The notes under the pieces were generated by a model. That model did no database searches, was not told where the DNA came from, and saw only the letters and a program-made list of their open reading frames with translations. The position numbers were made by a program, and so were the translations under genes. Shown here piece by piece: positions 16,075 to 24,736 of a DNA stretch of 36,235 bases (position 1 is its first letter; every line of letters starts with the position of its first letter). The DNA is from Bacteroidetes bacterium OLB11. GTDB lineage: Bacteria; Bacteroidota; Bacteroidia; Chitinophagales; Chitinophagaceae. The stretch spans positions 1 to 36,235 of the forward strand of contig LNFQ01000066.1 of assembly GCA_001567165.1 (NCBI GenBank). Reading direction: 5' to 3'.

Positions 16075-17712
16075 ATGAAAAATATCTTTTATCTTTTTAT
16101 ACTAATTCTTTTTAGTGCCTGTAAAAATGATCATGCAGATTTGATTGTCTTTAATGCTAAAATATACACGGTTAATCAAAATTTCGACACCGCAACTGTT
16201 TTGGTTATTAAAAAAGGAACGATTATCAATATCGGAAATCAATCTCTTTTAGATAAATATCAGAGTGCAGAAAAATACGATGCGAAAGGAAATTTTATTT
16301 ATCCAGGATTTATGGATGCTCATTGTCATTTTACTGGCTATGCAAAAGATAAATATAAGTTAGCGTTGTTTGGAACAAAATCATTTGATGAGGTCGTTGC
16401 AAAAATAATTGCATATTCTCAACACAATCAAAGAGAATGGATAGAAGGAAGAGGCTGGGATCAAAACGATTGGGAGCAAAAAGAATTTCCTACAAAAGAC
16501 ACTCTAGATAAGCTTTTCCCGAATACACCGGTTTTTCTGATGCGAATAGATGGCCATGCTATTTTATGCAATCAAAAAGCATTGGACATTGCAGGCATTG
16601 ATGAAAATACGAAAATTGAAGGTGGTGAAATTATCAAAAATAATGGGAAGCTAACCGGAATGCTAATTGATAATGCATCTGAAATCGTGAAAAAAGTTTT
16701 GCCTACAAGAAGCGATGATGAAATCATTCAAGATTTTATAAAAGCAGAAAATGATTGTGCCTCTTTTGGTTTAACATCTGTCGTGGATTGTGGTATTGAC
16801 CACTCAACAATTGAACTTTTGAAAAAGGCATATTCTCAAAAGAAATTGTCCATTAAAACGGCTGCTATGCTTAGTTTAGATGAAGAAAATATTTCACGAT
16901 ATTTACATCAAAAACCTTACAATGATAAACAGTTGCACATTATTGGGTATAAAGTGTATGCTGACGGAGCTTTAGGATCGAGGGGGGCTTTGCTGCTTAA
17001 GGAATATGCAGATAGGCATCTCCATCTTGGGCTACAACTTATACCAACAGACAGTTTGAAAAAAATAGCCACAGAAATTGCAAAATCAAATTATCAATTA
17101 TGCGTTCATGCAATTGGAGATTCGGCAAATAGAATGGTGTTGAAAATTTATGCAGAAGTGCTTCAAGGGGAAAATGATAGAAGGTGGCGAATTGAACATG
17201 CGCAAGTCATTGATGAAGGCGATTTTCATTATTTCGGAGAATATCAAATTGTTCCATCTGTGCAACCCACACATGCTACTAGTGATATGTATTGGGCTCA
17301 AGATAGAGTGGGGGCACAGCGAATTAAAAATGCTTATGCTTATCAAAAATTGCTCATGCAAAATCAATGGATACCTTTAGGGACTGACTTTCCCGTAGAA
17401 GGGGTGAATCCTTTGCAAACTTTTTATGCAGCTGTTTTTAGAATCGACCAAAATCATTTTCCCCAAAATGGTTTTGAAATTGAAAATGCGTTGACGAGAG
17501 AACAAGCTTTAAGGGGCATGACAATATGGGCGGCAAAATCTGCTTTTGAAGAAAAAGAAAAAGGAAGTTTAGAGATAGGAAAATCTGCCGATTTTTGTGT
17601 TTTACCCATTGATTTAATGACAGCAAGCCCAGCGGAAATCAGTCAAGCAAAAGTGATGCGAACATTTATCAATGGTAGGCTCATTTTTGAAAATAAATCA
17701 AATATTCATTGA
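16075..17712 (+). CDS. Amidohydrolase family lipoprotein (YtcJ-like)
   Basis: Metal-dependent hydrolase of the amidohydrolase_3 / YtcJ-like group (545 aa), anchored as a lipoprotein (lipobox FSAC). Visible landmarks: ADLIVFNAKIYTV start of the composite domain, GFMDAHCHF metal ligands, KVYADGALGSRGALL, VHAIGDSANR, RIEHAQVI and GTDFPVEGVNP near the end, then EKGSLEIGKSADFCVL. The order and spacing are those of an intact enzyme. The substrate cannot be predicted. It starts 36 bases after the M16 gene and may be co-transcribed. One of the longer genes in the window with no indel. Confidence 0.9.
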   Translation: MKNIFYLFILILFSACKNDHADLIVFNAKIYTVNQNFDTATVLVIKKGTIINIGNQSLLDKYQSAEKYDAKGNFIYPGFMDAHCHFTGYAKDKYKLALFGTKSFDEVVAKIIAYSQHNQREWIEGRGWDQNDWEQKEFPTKDTLDKLFPNTPVFLMRIDGHAILCNQKALDIAGIDENTKIEGGEIIKNNGKLTGMLIDNASEIVKKVLPTRSDDEIIQDFIKAENDCASFGLTSVVDCGIDHSTIELLKKAYSQKKLSIKTAAMLSLDEENISRYLHQKPYNDKQLHIIGYKVYADGALGSRGALLLKEYADRHLHLGLQLIPTDSLKKIATEIAKSNYQLCVHAIGDSANRMVLKIYAEVLQGENDRRWRIEHAQVIDEGDFHYFGEYQIVPSVQPTHATSDMYWAQDRVGAQRIKNAYAYQKLLMQNQWIPLGTDFPVEGVNPLQTFYAAVFRIDQNHFPQNGFEIENALTREQALRGMTIWAAKSAFEEKEKGSLEIGKSADFCVLPIDLMTASPAEISQAKVMRTFINGRLIFENKSNIH

Positions 17713-17791
17713 CTGACAAGGATGGATTAGTATAAAAAGTTAAGATTTTTTTGAATTGAAAATAAATAAAAATTAATAACTAAGCATACCT

Positions 17792-17799
17792 TAAATTTG
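17792..17799 (+). promoter_or_regulatory. -7 promoter box immediately before the rhomboid ATG
   Basis: TAAATTTG ends at 17799 and the start codon is at 17804, so the transcript should begin at or beside the A of ATG, giving a leaderless message. Confidence 0.6.
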
Positions 17800-17803
17800 C
17801 TCT

Positions 17804-18475
17804 ATGGAACATCGCCCAATGGGAAACAGCATGATGCCTCCCGTAGTCAAAAATCTTCTAATTATTAACACCCTTGTTTTTTTTGCAACAATAGTGTTTG
17901 CAAAAATTGGATATGCAAGCGTCATTGATTCGCTTGCCTTGCATCATTGGTCATCTGATAAGTTTAGAGTATGGCAGTTAATTACGCACTTGTTTGTGCA
18001 TGGAGGAGACCCAAACGATCCCGAAATGGGATTCCTTCATTTGTTTTCTAATATGTTTGCCCTTTGGATGTTTGGAGGTATTTTGGAGAATTATTTTGGC
18101 TCAAAAAGGTTCTTGACATTTTATATGATATGTGGAGTTGGGGCTGCTATTTTATACCTTTTGGTTTTGTCATTTCAATATAGTGGAAATATGGAAATGC
18201 TCAACTATTTTAGTGCTGTAGGTGCTTCTGGTGCAGTGTTTGGTATTTTGTTTGCCTTTGGATATTTATTTCCAAATACGATTTTGCAAATCTATTTTTT
18301 GTTCCCTGTGAAAGCAAAATATTTCGTTGCATTTTATGCCCTTTTTGAATTGTATGCAGGTGTGAAAAATAATGTAGGAGATAATGTAGCCCACTTTGCT
18401 CATTTAGGGGGAATGGTTGTGGCTTTTATTCTTATAAAATATTGGAACAATAGAGATAAAAAACATTTTTATTAA
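17804..18475 (+). CDS. Rhomboid family intramembrane serine protease
   Basis: Six-helix rhomboid protease (223 aa) in the inner membrane. The catalytic pair is visible: S142 in the GASGAVFG motif and H200 in HFAHLGG. HLFSNMFALWMFG in helix 2 provides the conserved His and Asn (H79, N83) of the oxyanion site, and WQLITHLFVHGG is the L1-region landmark. The length is normal for the bacterial six-helix form. The next gene starts with TAATG overlap at 18475, so the two are translationally coupled. Substrates are unknown. The promoter box sits five bases before the start, suggesting a leaderless mRNA. Confidence 0.95.
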   Translation: MEHRPMGNSMMPPVVKNLLIINTLVFFATIVFAKIGYASVIDSLALHHWSSDKFRVWQLITHLFVHGGDPNDPEMGFLHLFSNMFALWMFGGILENYFGSKRFLTFYMICGVGAAILYLLVLSFQYSGNMEMLNYFSAVGASGAVFGILFAFGYLFPNTILQIYFLFPVKAKYFVAFYALFELYAGVKNNVGDNVAHFAHLGGMVVAFILIKYWNNRDKKHFY

Positions 18476-19327
18476 TGAATACAAAAAACTTTTCATTGCA
18501 CTCCTCTTTGTCAAAAAGTGATGTTGTCAAACTTATTATTGTTCATGCTTTGATTTTTGTATTATTAGGTTTTACGCAAGCATCATTTTTATTAACCAAT
18601 AGCAACATTCATGTTTTCAACGATTATATCTTAAATCAATTGACCTTACCACTTCAACTAAAAGGCTTTGCAATGCAACCTTGGAGTATTCTAACTCATA
18701 TATTTGTTAAGCTCGATTTTATTCAGCTTTTTACCAATCTAATTTGGTTATGGATTTTTAGCAGTGTCATTGAAGATTTAAAAGGCAACTATCGAATTAT
18801 CCCGATATACCTAGTAGGGGGTATGTTTTCAGGATTGGTTTTTATGTTATATATGTCTTTTTTTGGAACACAAATTGAACTGTCTTATTTCTCAGGCAGT
18901 ATTGGTGCATTGTGGGCTGTAGTCGGTGCAGCAGTGGGCTATAAACCAAAATATGCTTTTTCAAAACTACTCAACATGAGTATTCCGATATGGATTATCG
19001 CTGTTGTCTTTCTGATTTTTAATATCTTGATGTTTAAAAACAAATTGCTTCCTATGTCAATTTATATTGCCAGTGCCTTATTGATTGGATATAGCTATAA
19101 TACGTTCTTAGGTACTTTTTTTGAAAAGCTCACTATTTTGCTCAAAAAAAATGGATGCTTATTTAAGCAATAATGAAAAATTTTATCACGAATAGAAAAA
19201 AGAAAAAAAACAAGGATGGAGTAAAAATACTATTGACGATATTTTGGATGAAATAAATCAATACGGAATCCAATCATTGACTCAAGAAGAAAAAACGCAA
19301 TTAGAAGAGTATAGTAAACGTCTATGA
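18475..19327 (+). CDS. Rhomboid-like protein without catalytic residues (pseudoprotease), C-terminus broken
   Basis: Second rhomboid-fold membrane protein, coupled to the active one. It keeps the family outline (PWSILTHIFVKLDFIQLFTNLIWLWIF) and several membrane helices, but the serine motif is GSIG (141-144), with Ile in place of Ser, the helix-2 His is Gln (QLFTN), and there is no HxxHLGG; catalysis is therefore not expected. An A8 run (19144-19151, one base over) shifts the frame; after repair the tail contains an in-frame TAG (19193-19195) and then KKQGWSKNTIDDILDEINQYGIQSLTQEEKTQLEEYSKRL (19207-19327), a C-terminal motif typical of Bacteroidota rhomboids. The TAG may itself reflect two nearby indels. 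The stop overlaps the next gene's ATG at 19324. Confidence 0.75.
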
Positions 19328-20417
19328 GAATCATAATAAAATATGGAGCTTTGATTTGTAGTTTGCTTTTTGCTGCATTGCTTCTATTTTGTAACACAAT
19401 TCCTAATACCAATCCTTATGAATTAAGTTTTGCCGGAGTGCTTAGTTTTTTTGCTCCCATTTTTGCTTGTGTTAAATTTTTGCTTTTTTAGTTTTTTTGG
19501 ATCCTTTTTTAAAAAAATAAAATATGCTATTATTCCATTAGCTGCTTTGTTTTTTAGTTGGAATATTTATGCATCTATTTTTGCATTACATATTTTTAAT
19601 AAACAATCGTTTGAAACCAATTTGAATCAAATCAATGTGATGAGCTATAATGTTCGATTGCTCAACTTATATAAATGGAATAAAGACACAAATACTCGAA
19701 GAAAAATAATTGAAATGTTTGCTGAGCAAAACCCTACGGTGCTTTGTCTGCAAGAGTTTTACAATGGAAATGATTCCATTGGTGTTAACAATATTCAAGA
19801 CATTATGGATGCTTGTCAATATAAATATTTTGCTACTTGCGACATTAATACAACCAAAAGAGGGAAGTGGGGCTGTGTGGTATTTTCTCATTTGCCGATT
19901 GTCAAAATGCAAAACCATGATATTGATGTTTATGGAAATAATCTTTTGCAGCAAGTCGATATTCTTTTGAAAAACGAAACTATTCATTTGTTTAATGTGC
20001 ATTTAAAATCGAATCGTTTTACTTCCAATGAGTCGGATGCTATAATGAACATTGAAAAGGTACAGCTAAAAGAAAACTCGATTCATATTTTTAAAAAAAC
20101 TGAGAAGGAACGCAATCGGTCGAGGATTAGAAGCTGCTTTAGTTTCTAAGATTATTTCAAGTCAAAAAGGGAATGTCATCGTATGTGGCGATTTTAATGA
20201 TATTCCTAGTTCGTATGTTTATTTTAAAATGCGAAATAACCTTTCAGATTCATTTCTTGAAAACGATTTAGGAGTGGGATCAACTTTTATTTCTAAAATT
20301 CCGCTACTTCGAATAGATTATATTTTGCATAGCAAAAAAATAAAATGTTTAGGTTATAAAAAACTGAAATATAAATATTCAGATCATTATCCGATTATGG
20401 CAAATTTTAAAATTTAG
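19324..20417 (+). CDS. Endonuclease/exonuclease/phosphatase family membrane protein, frameshifted
   Basis: Protein with about three N-terminal membrane segments followed by an endonuclease/exonuclease/phosphatase fold. Start ATG 19324 (MRIIIKYGALICSLLFAALL) overlaps the previous stop. Fold landmarks in order: INVMSYNVRLLN, VLCLQEFYNG (catalytic Glu), KWGCVVFSHLPIV, IHLFNVHLKSNRF, VIVCGDFNDIPSS, LLRIDYILHS and YSDHYPIMANF (catalytic Asp-His). Two indels split it: T7 at 19446-19452 and A7 at 20093-20099, each one base over. After repair a single chain of about 363 aa results. It is third in an operon with the two rhomboids, an order common in Bacteroidota. Substrate (nucleic acid, sugar phosphate or lipid) is not predictable. 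Confidence 0.85.
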
Positions 20418-20443
20418 CATTCGAATGATTGCAACCGAAATCC

Positions 20444-20956
20444 TTATTCTTCTTTATATAAAATTACAAATTCCACTCGTCTGTTTTTAGCACGCCCTTC
20501 TTCAGTTTTGTTAGTTTCTATTGGCTCTCTGTCTGCCATTCCCCAAGTTTTTATTCTAACACTATCAAGGTGTAATGATACCAAGCCTGCTTTTGTTGAT
20601 AAGGCACGTGACATAGATAAGGACTCATTGAAGTGCAATTCACCAACGTTATCCGTATGCCCAATAATTAATAAATTTGTTTTGTTATATTTAATGAGCG
20701 TTTTGTAAATTAATTGTAAATTTTCTTTAAAGTCAGGTTTGATTTCGGCTGAGCCTGTTTCAAATAAAATATGACTTGAAAAAATCAATTTAATACTATC
20801 ATTTTTTATAAGAACATTTGCATCTGGAAAATTATTTTTGAGCTCCTGAAAAAGAGAGGTCATATAGCTTTGTTTTTTTGTAATTTTCGTAGTTCTACAT
20901 GAAGCAAGTTGAAAACTTACAAAAAGGGAGAGTAAAATAATCACAAATTTATTCAT
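20444..20956 (-). CDS. OmpA-domain lipoprotein
   Basis: Small outer-membrane lipoprotein (lipobox LASC) with a C-terminal OmpA-type peptidoglycan-binding domain: ILFETGSAEIKPDFKENLQ, LLIIGHTDNVGE, SLSMSRALSTKAGLVS and EGRAKNRRVEFVIL. The Asp of GHTD and the Arg of NRRVEF, which bind diaminopimelate, are present. ATG 20956 gives the neatest signal peptide (MNKFVIILLSLFVSF); 20962 is possible. The start overlaps the end of korA, so it is likely read from the korA transcript although unrelated in function. Confidence 0.9.
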   Translation of the reverse strand: MNKFVIILLSLFVSFQLASCRTTKITKKQSYMTSLFQELKNNFPDANVLIKNDSIKLIFSSHILFETGSAEIKPDFKENLQLIYKTLIKYNKTNLLIIGHTDNVGELHFNESLSMSRALSTKAGLVSLHLDSVRIKTWGMADREPIETNKTEEGRAKNRRVEFVILYKEE

Positions 20957-22817
20957 ATTCATTTTGGTTAGTTAAATATGTCAATACAAATTCTTCCAGT
21001 TCAGCTTGAGTTATTGGGGTTCCTTTTATTTTATTAAATGGAATAGCATGAATCATAAATTCACTTTTAATGATTCTGATTAATTGCCCATTGTTGATTT
21101 CTGGAATGATGACAGTTTCAAAATTATTTAAAATTTCGCTGATATTTTTAGGAAAAGGTCTTATGTATTTTAAATGACAATGAGAGACAGAAAACCCTTG
21201 TGCTATTAAGTTTTGAGAAACAACTGACAATACACCATAAGTAGAGCCCCAGCCTAATAGCAACACTTTTCCTTTGTCTGCACCATTAGTGATGGTTTGT
21301 AAAGGAATATTGTCTGAGATTAAATCAATTTTTTGTTGTCTGGTTTTCACCATGTGTTGGTGGTTGTCGGGATCATAGCTAATGTTTCCAGTGATATCTT
21401 GTTTTTCTAATCCTCCAATGCGATGTTCTAAGTGTGCGTAACCCGGCAAAACCCATGGTCTGACGAGTTGTTCATTTCTTTTGTATGGCATTAGCTTTTC
21501 TTCTCCTTCGTCTAAATGCTTTTTGAATTTTACATCAATATCTGGCAAATCTTTAGATGTAGGAAATCTCCATGGCTCAGCTCCATTTGCAATGTATCCA
21601 TCACTTAATAAAATGACTGGCGTCATGTGTTGCACTGCGATTCGGCATGCTTCTATTGCCATTTGAAAGCAGTCTGATGGTGTAGCACAGGCCAGAACAG
21701 GCATTGGTGATTCTCCATTGCGACCATAATAAGCTTGCAATAAATCGCTTTGTTCTGTTTTGGTTGGTAGGCCGGTTGAAGGGCCACCTCTTTGGATATC
21801 TATAATGACTAGAGGAATTTCAAGCATAATAGCAAGACCCATTGCTTCTGTTTTTAAAGCCATTCCAGGACCTGAAGTGGTTGTCACACCCAATGAACCT
21901 CCATAGGAAGCCCCAATAGCGGTTGTGATACCTGCAATTTCATCTTCTGCTTGAAAGGTCATAATTCCGAAATTTTTATACTTGCTTAACTCATGCAAAA
22001 TATCAGAGGCCGGAGTAATAGGGTAAGTTCCTAAAAATAAAGGAAGTTTCATTTTTTGAGAAGCAGCCACCAAACCTAACGCGAGTGCAACGTTTCCAGT
22101 GATTCCTCGATATGTACCCGGCTCAACTTGAGCTTTTGCTACTTTATATTGTGAGGTAAATATTTCAGCTGTTTCACCGTAGTAATAGCCCGCTTTTAAT
22201 GCTAAAAGATTGCTTTGTAAAACATCTGCTTGCTTACCAAATTTTTTGTTTAAAAACTTTTCTGTATTACTCATATCACGATCGTATATCCAATATAGTA
22301 ATCCTAATACAAACATATTTTTCGCACGATCTTTTTCTTTGACACCTAAAGTGGTAATATCTTTTAGTGCTTCACGTGTGAGTTTTGTAACATCAATTTT
22401 ATACACTTGAAATGAAGACAGTGATTCATTTTCGAGTGGGTTTTCTCCTTCCTCATATTTGGCCAATCTTAAATTTTTCGTATCAAATCCATCAGTGTTT
22501 GCAATGATAATTCCACCCTTTTTAATCACTTTAAGGTTTACCTTCAGTGCTGCAGCGTTCATCACAACTAATACATCACACTTGTCGCCTGGAGTATAAA
22601 TAGGTTTGGAAGAAAAATGAAGTTGAAAGCCGCTAACACCTGGCACTGTACCAATTGGGGCTCGAATCTCAGCAGGGAAATCAGGGAAAGTGGATAAGTC
22701 ATTGCCTACTAAAGCTGTATTGTTTGTAAACTGAGAACCGGTTAATTGAATACCGTCACCACTATCTCCGGCAAACTTTATGACAACTTGTTCCAGTTCT
22801 TGTATAAGATTTGACAT
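20949..22817 (-). CDS. korA: 2-oxoglutarate:ferredoxin oxidoreductase, alpha (gamma-alpha fused) subunit
   Basis: Alpha subunit of a 2-oxoacid:ferredoxin oxidoreductase, most like KorA, which oxidises 2-oxoglutarate to succinyl-CoA. It is the fused form: an N-terminal gamma-type domain (VVIKFAGDSGDGIQLTGSQF, FPDFPAEIRAPIGTVPGVSGFQLHFSS) followed by the alpha domain (PLFLGTYPITPASDILHELSK, FQAEDEIAGITTAIGASYGG, TTTSGPGMALKTEAMGLA, IDIQRGGPSTGLPTKTEQSDLL). The start is ATG 22817 (MSNLIQEL), not the longer upstream frame, because an exact promoter box lies 9 bases before it. The TPP-binding beta subunit (korB), usually adjacent, is absent from both sides here. About 622 aa, no indels. Confidence 0.92.
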   Translation of the reverse strand: MSNLIQELEQVVIKFAGDSGDGIQLTGSQFTNNTALVGNDLSTFPDFPAEIRAPIGTVPGVSGFQLHFSSKPIYTPGDKCDVLVVMNAAALKVNLKVIKKGGIIIANTDGFDTKNLRLAKYEEGENPLENESLSSFQVYKIDVTKLTREALKDITTLGVKEKDRAKNMFVLGLLYWIYDRDMSNTEKFLNKKFGKQADVLQSNLLALKAGYYYGETAEIFTSQYKVAKAQVEPGTYRGITGNVALALGLVAASQKMKLPLFLGTYPITPASDILHELSKYKNFGIMTFQAEDEIAGITTAIGASYGGSLGVTTTSGPGMALKTEAMGLAIMLEIPLVIIDIQRGGPSTGLPTKTEQSDLLQAYYGRNGESPMPVLACATPSDCFQMAIEACRIAVQHMTPVILLSDGYIANGAEPWRFPTSKDLPDIDVKFKKHLDEGEEKLMPYKRNEQLVRPWVLPGYAHLEHRIGGLEKQDITGNISYDPDNHQHMVKTRQQKIDLISDNIPLQTITNGADKGKVLLLGWGSTYGVLSVVSQNLIAQGFSVSHCHLKYIRPFPKNISEILNNFETVIIPEINNGQLIRIIKSEFMIHAIPFNKIKGTPITQAELEEFVLTYLTNQNEYE

Positions 22818-22826
22818 AACTATTTG

Positions 22827-22834
22827 CAAAGATA
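22827..22834 (-). promoter_or_regulatory. -7 promoter box of korA
   Basis: Minus-strand TATCTTTG, an exact TAnnTTTG match, ends 9 bases before ATG 22817, predicting a leader of only a few bases. Confidence 0.6.
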
Positions 22835-23248
22835 AGTCTTTTGATAATTTGAAGATTATTTTATAACAATTAATAAAATGAAATATTTGAGCAAAGAAGA
22901 TTGTTATTTGAATTATATTTAGAAGGCTAAATAGTATGATTTGCAATTGTTAAAAACAGATTTGTTTTTATAATTAATGTGCTAATTTTAAAGTCATCAT
23001 GTCCTAACAAGTAAGGATAGAGAATTAATGTGTTGAGCATAATGAGCGACTTTCAGGAACATTTCTTATTCTAGTGACGCATTTTCAACATTGTATTTCA
23101 AAAGGGTGCATGATGTAAATGATTTTGGGAAATAGGTAAAATAATTTTCGGTTTTGAAATGACTTTCCTTTTTTAGACTATTTTACATGTTTTGGTATAA
23201 ATCTATTTTTGGTTAGACTTATGTTGATAGCTAAGTATTTTCTAGTTT
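22835..23248. other. Non-coding region upstream of korA
   Basis: About 410 bases between two minus-strand genes. I see no gene, tRNA or convincing hairpin with a T run. The part near 22835-22950 is upstream promoter DNA for korA. The rest is AT-rich and unexplained. Confidence 0.5.
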
Positions 23249-24358
23249 CTATTTATTAAGAGTGAATTCTACTCTGCGATTATTTGCTTTTCCCTCAGGT
23301 GTATTGTTGTTGTCAATTGGCATAGTCTCGCCCTTGCCTTCTGTGAGTAATTTTTCTGCATCAATATCAAAATTTTTTAATCAGTGCTAGTCTCACAGCT
23401 TCTGCTCTTTTTTTTGAAAGAATAAGATTGGCATCATCGCTACCATCGCTGTCGGTGTGTCCGGTTATAGTAATTTTTCCTTGTGCTGATTTAATGACTG
23501 TTGCGGCTTGGCTCAGTGCAGCCCAAGATTCAGGTTTTATTTGAGAAGAGTTTATATTGAAGTAAATAGCGTTTGTTACAAATTTGCCTTCCTTGTCGAG
23601 TTTTGTTGGAAATTCAAGTCCTTCAGCCAATTTGAAGTTTGTGAAAAATAATCCATCTCCCCACATATTAGTGCTTAAAATAAGCGTATATACACCTTTC
23701 TTTGGCAAGCCATTGGGTAAGTCAATAAACTTCTTTTCATTAACATATAATTTTATGTGAGTCTTATTGCGTGAAATTGATATTCGGTGCACTTTCCCAA
23801 CACTCCAACCATTTTTTAAATCTTTTCTTACCAATACACGTTCATCGGTATTTTCTTTTGACGCAATACAATAAAGTAAATCGAGCGATGGATGGATATC
23901 TAACTGTATTTGAGGGTTTTCATCAAAATGAATATTATATTCTTCTCTGTTTGTTGTGTTGCTCACAAAAATCACATTTAGCCCACTTTCCATTTCGCTC
24001 ATCTTGTTTACATCAGCCCACATATCAAATTCTATCGAAAAATCTTCGGGTAATGATTTAATATTTAATGGAAAGAATAAGCCTTTTTTGGTGTTTTAAA
24101 CCATAAATATTCATCATTGGTAATTTTTTTTATTCCGGGCTTCTCCACGTCATCAGCAGCATCAAATTCAATCACTTTCCATTTTGATAAAGCATTTGAA
24201 AAGTCATCATAAAAAATGACTTTTTTCCCAGGAACGAAATCAAAATTGTTATATCCTGAAAAATTAGCATCATTTGATTCATCATTACTTTGAGCATAAA
24301 TCAAATTGATATTTGTTGTAAAGAAAAGTAAAATAATTGCAAATTTTAAGCGATTCAT
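23249..24358 (-). CDS. OmpA-domain protein with beta-sandwich N-terminal region, frameshifted
   Basis: Exported protein (signal peptide ending NLIYAQ) with a middle region resembling a LamG/jelly-roll fold (GKKVIFYDDFSNALSKWKV, FSIEFDMWADVNK, VYTLILSTNMWGDGLFFTNFKLAEG) and a C-terminal OmpA domain (AIYFNINSSQIKPESWAAL, KITITGHTDSDG, LILSKKRAEAVRLAL, EGKANNRRVEFTLNK). Two indels: the T6 run 24084-24089 is one base short, and the A4 run 23369-23372 is one base over. Repair gives one chain of about 369 aa ending at TAG 23249. The GHTD and NRR residues for peptidoglycan binding are intact. It probably tethers a carbohydrate- or protein-binding module to the cell wall. No clear operon partner. Confidence 0.85.
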
Positions 24359-24736
24359 ATAGTTAAATTTGTTTAAGTTTTGTTTTTAGGGATTGCAACA
24401 TTCAATTGACACCAAATCAGTCTAAAACAAGCTTTCCAGTTTTACTTTACAAATATAATTAAAAAAAGAAATTGTAAGCTGAGTTAGGAGAGAAAAAAAA
24501 GACTCACAAAACAGATGGAGAGCATGGTGTAGATAATGACAAGAATAAAAAGATATAACCGTTTAAAATAAAATTTTGGCTGGCAGTTAGTACCAAGATA
24601 ATAAAGCAATAAATATTGCTTAAAAAAGTTGTTTTTTTACACCGTTCATGTTGGTAATTTCTTGTTGCAAAAAAATCTTTTGGTAAATTTATCTCTTTTC
24701 GCCTTGCTAAAAGAGATTGTTGCCATGCAATGCTTT
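24359..24736. other. Non-coding region between gltA and the OmpA-domain gene
   Basis: About 380 bases without a gene. It contains two hairpins: AAGCAATA/TATTGCTT near 24604-24621 with nearby A and T runs, and a 9-bp stem at 24691-24717 listed separately. The rest is AT-rich and unexplained. Confidence 0.5.
24691..24717 (-). terminator. Hairpin downstream of gltA, possible terminator
   Basis: ATCTCTTTT and AAAAGAGAT form a perfect 9-bp stem with a 9-base loop, 20 bases past the gltA stop. On the minus strand it is not followed at once by a clean T run, so it may act as a processing or stability hairpin instead. Confidence 0.45.

Noticed and set aside
19193..19195. TAG read as pyrrolysine or reassigned codon
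   Set aside because: TAG serves as a normal stop elsewhere in the window (for example the repaired tsaB end), and the area is full of indels.
22818..22946. 43-residue N-terminal extension of KorA
   Set aside because: The extension has no family counterpart and lies across the promoter box; ATG 22817 starts the conserved protein.
23035..23240. Small gene or regulatory RNA in the 410-base gap upstream of korA
   Set aside because: No frame with a family match, and no stable hairpin followed by a T run.
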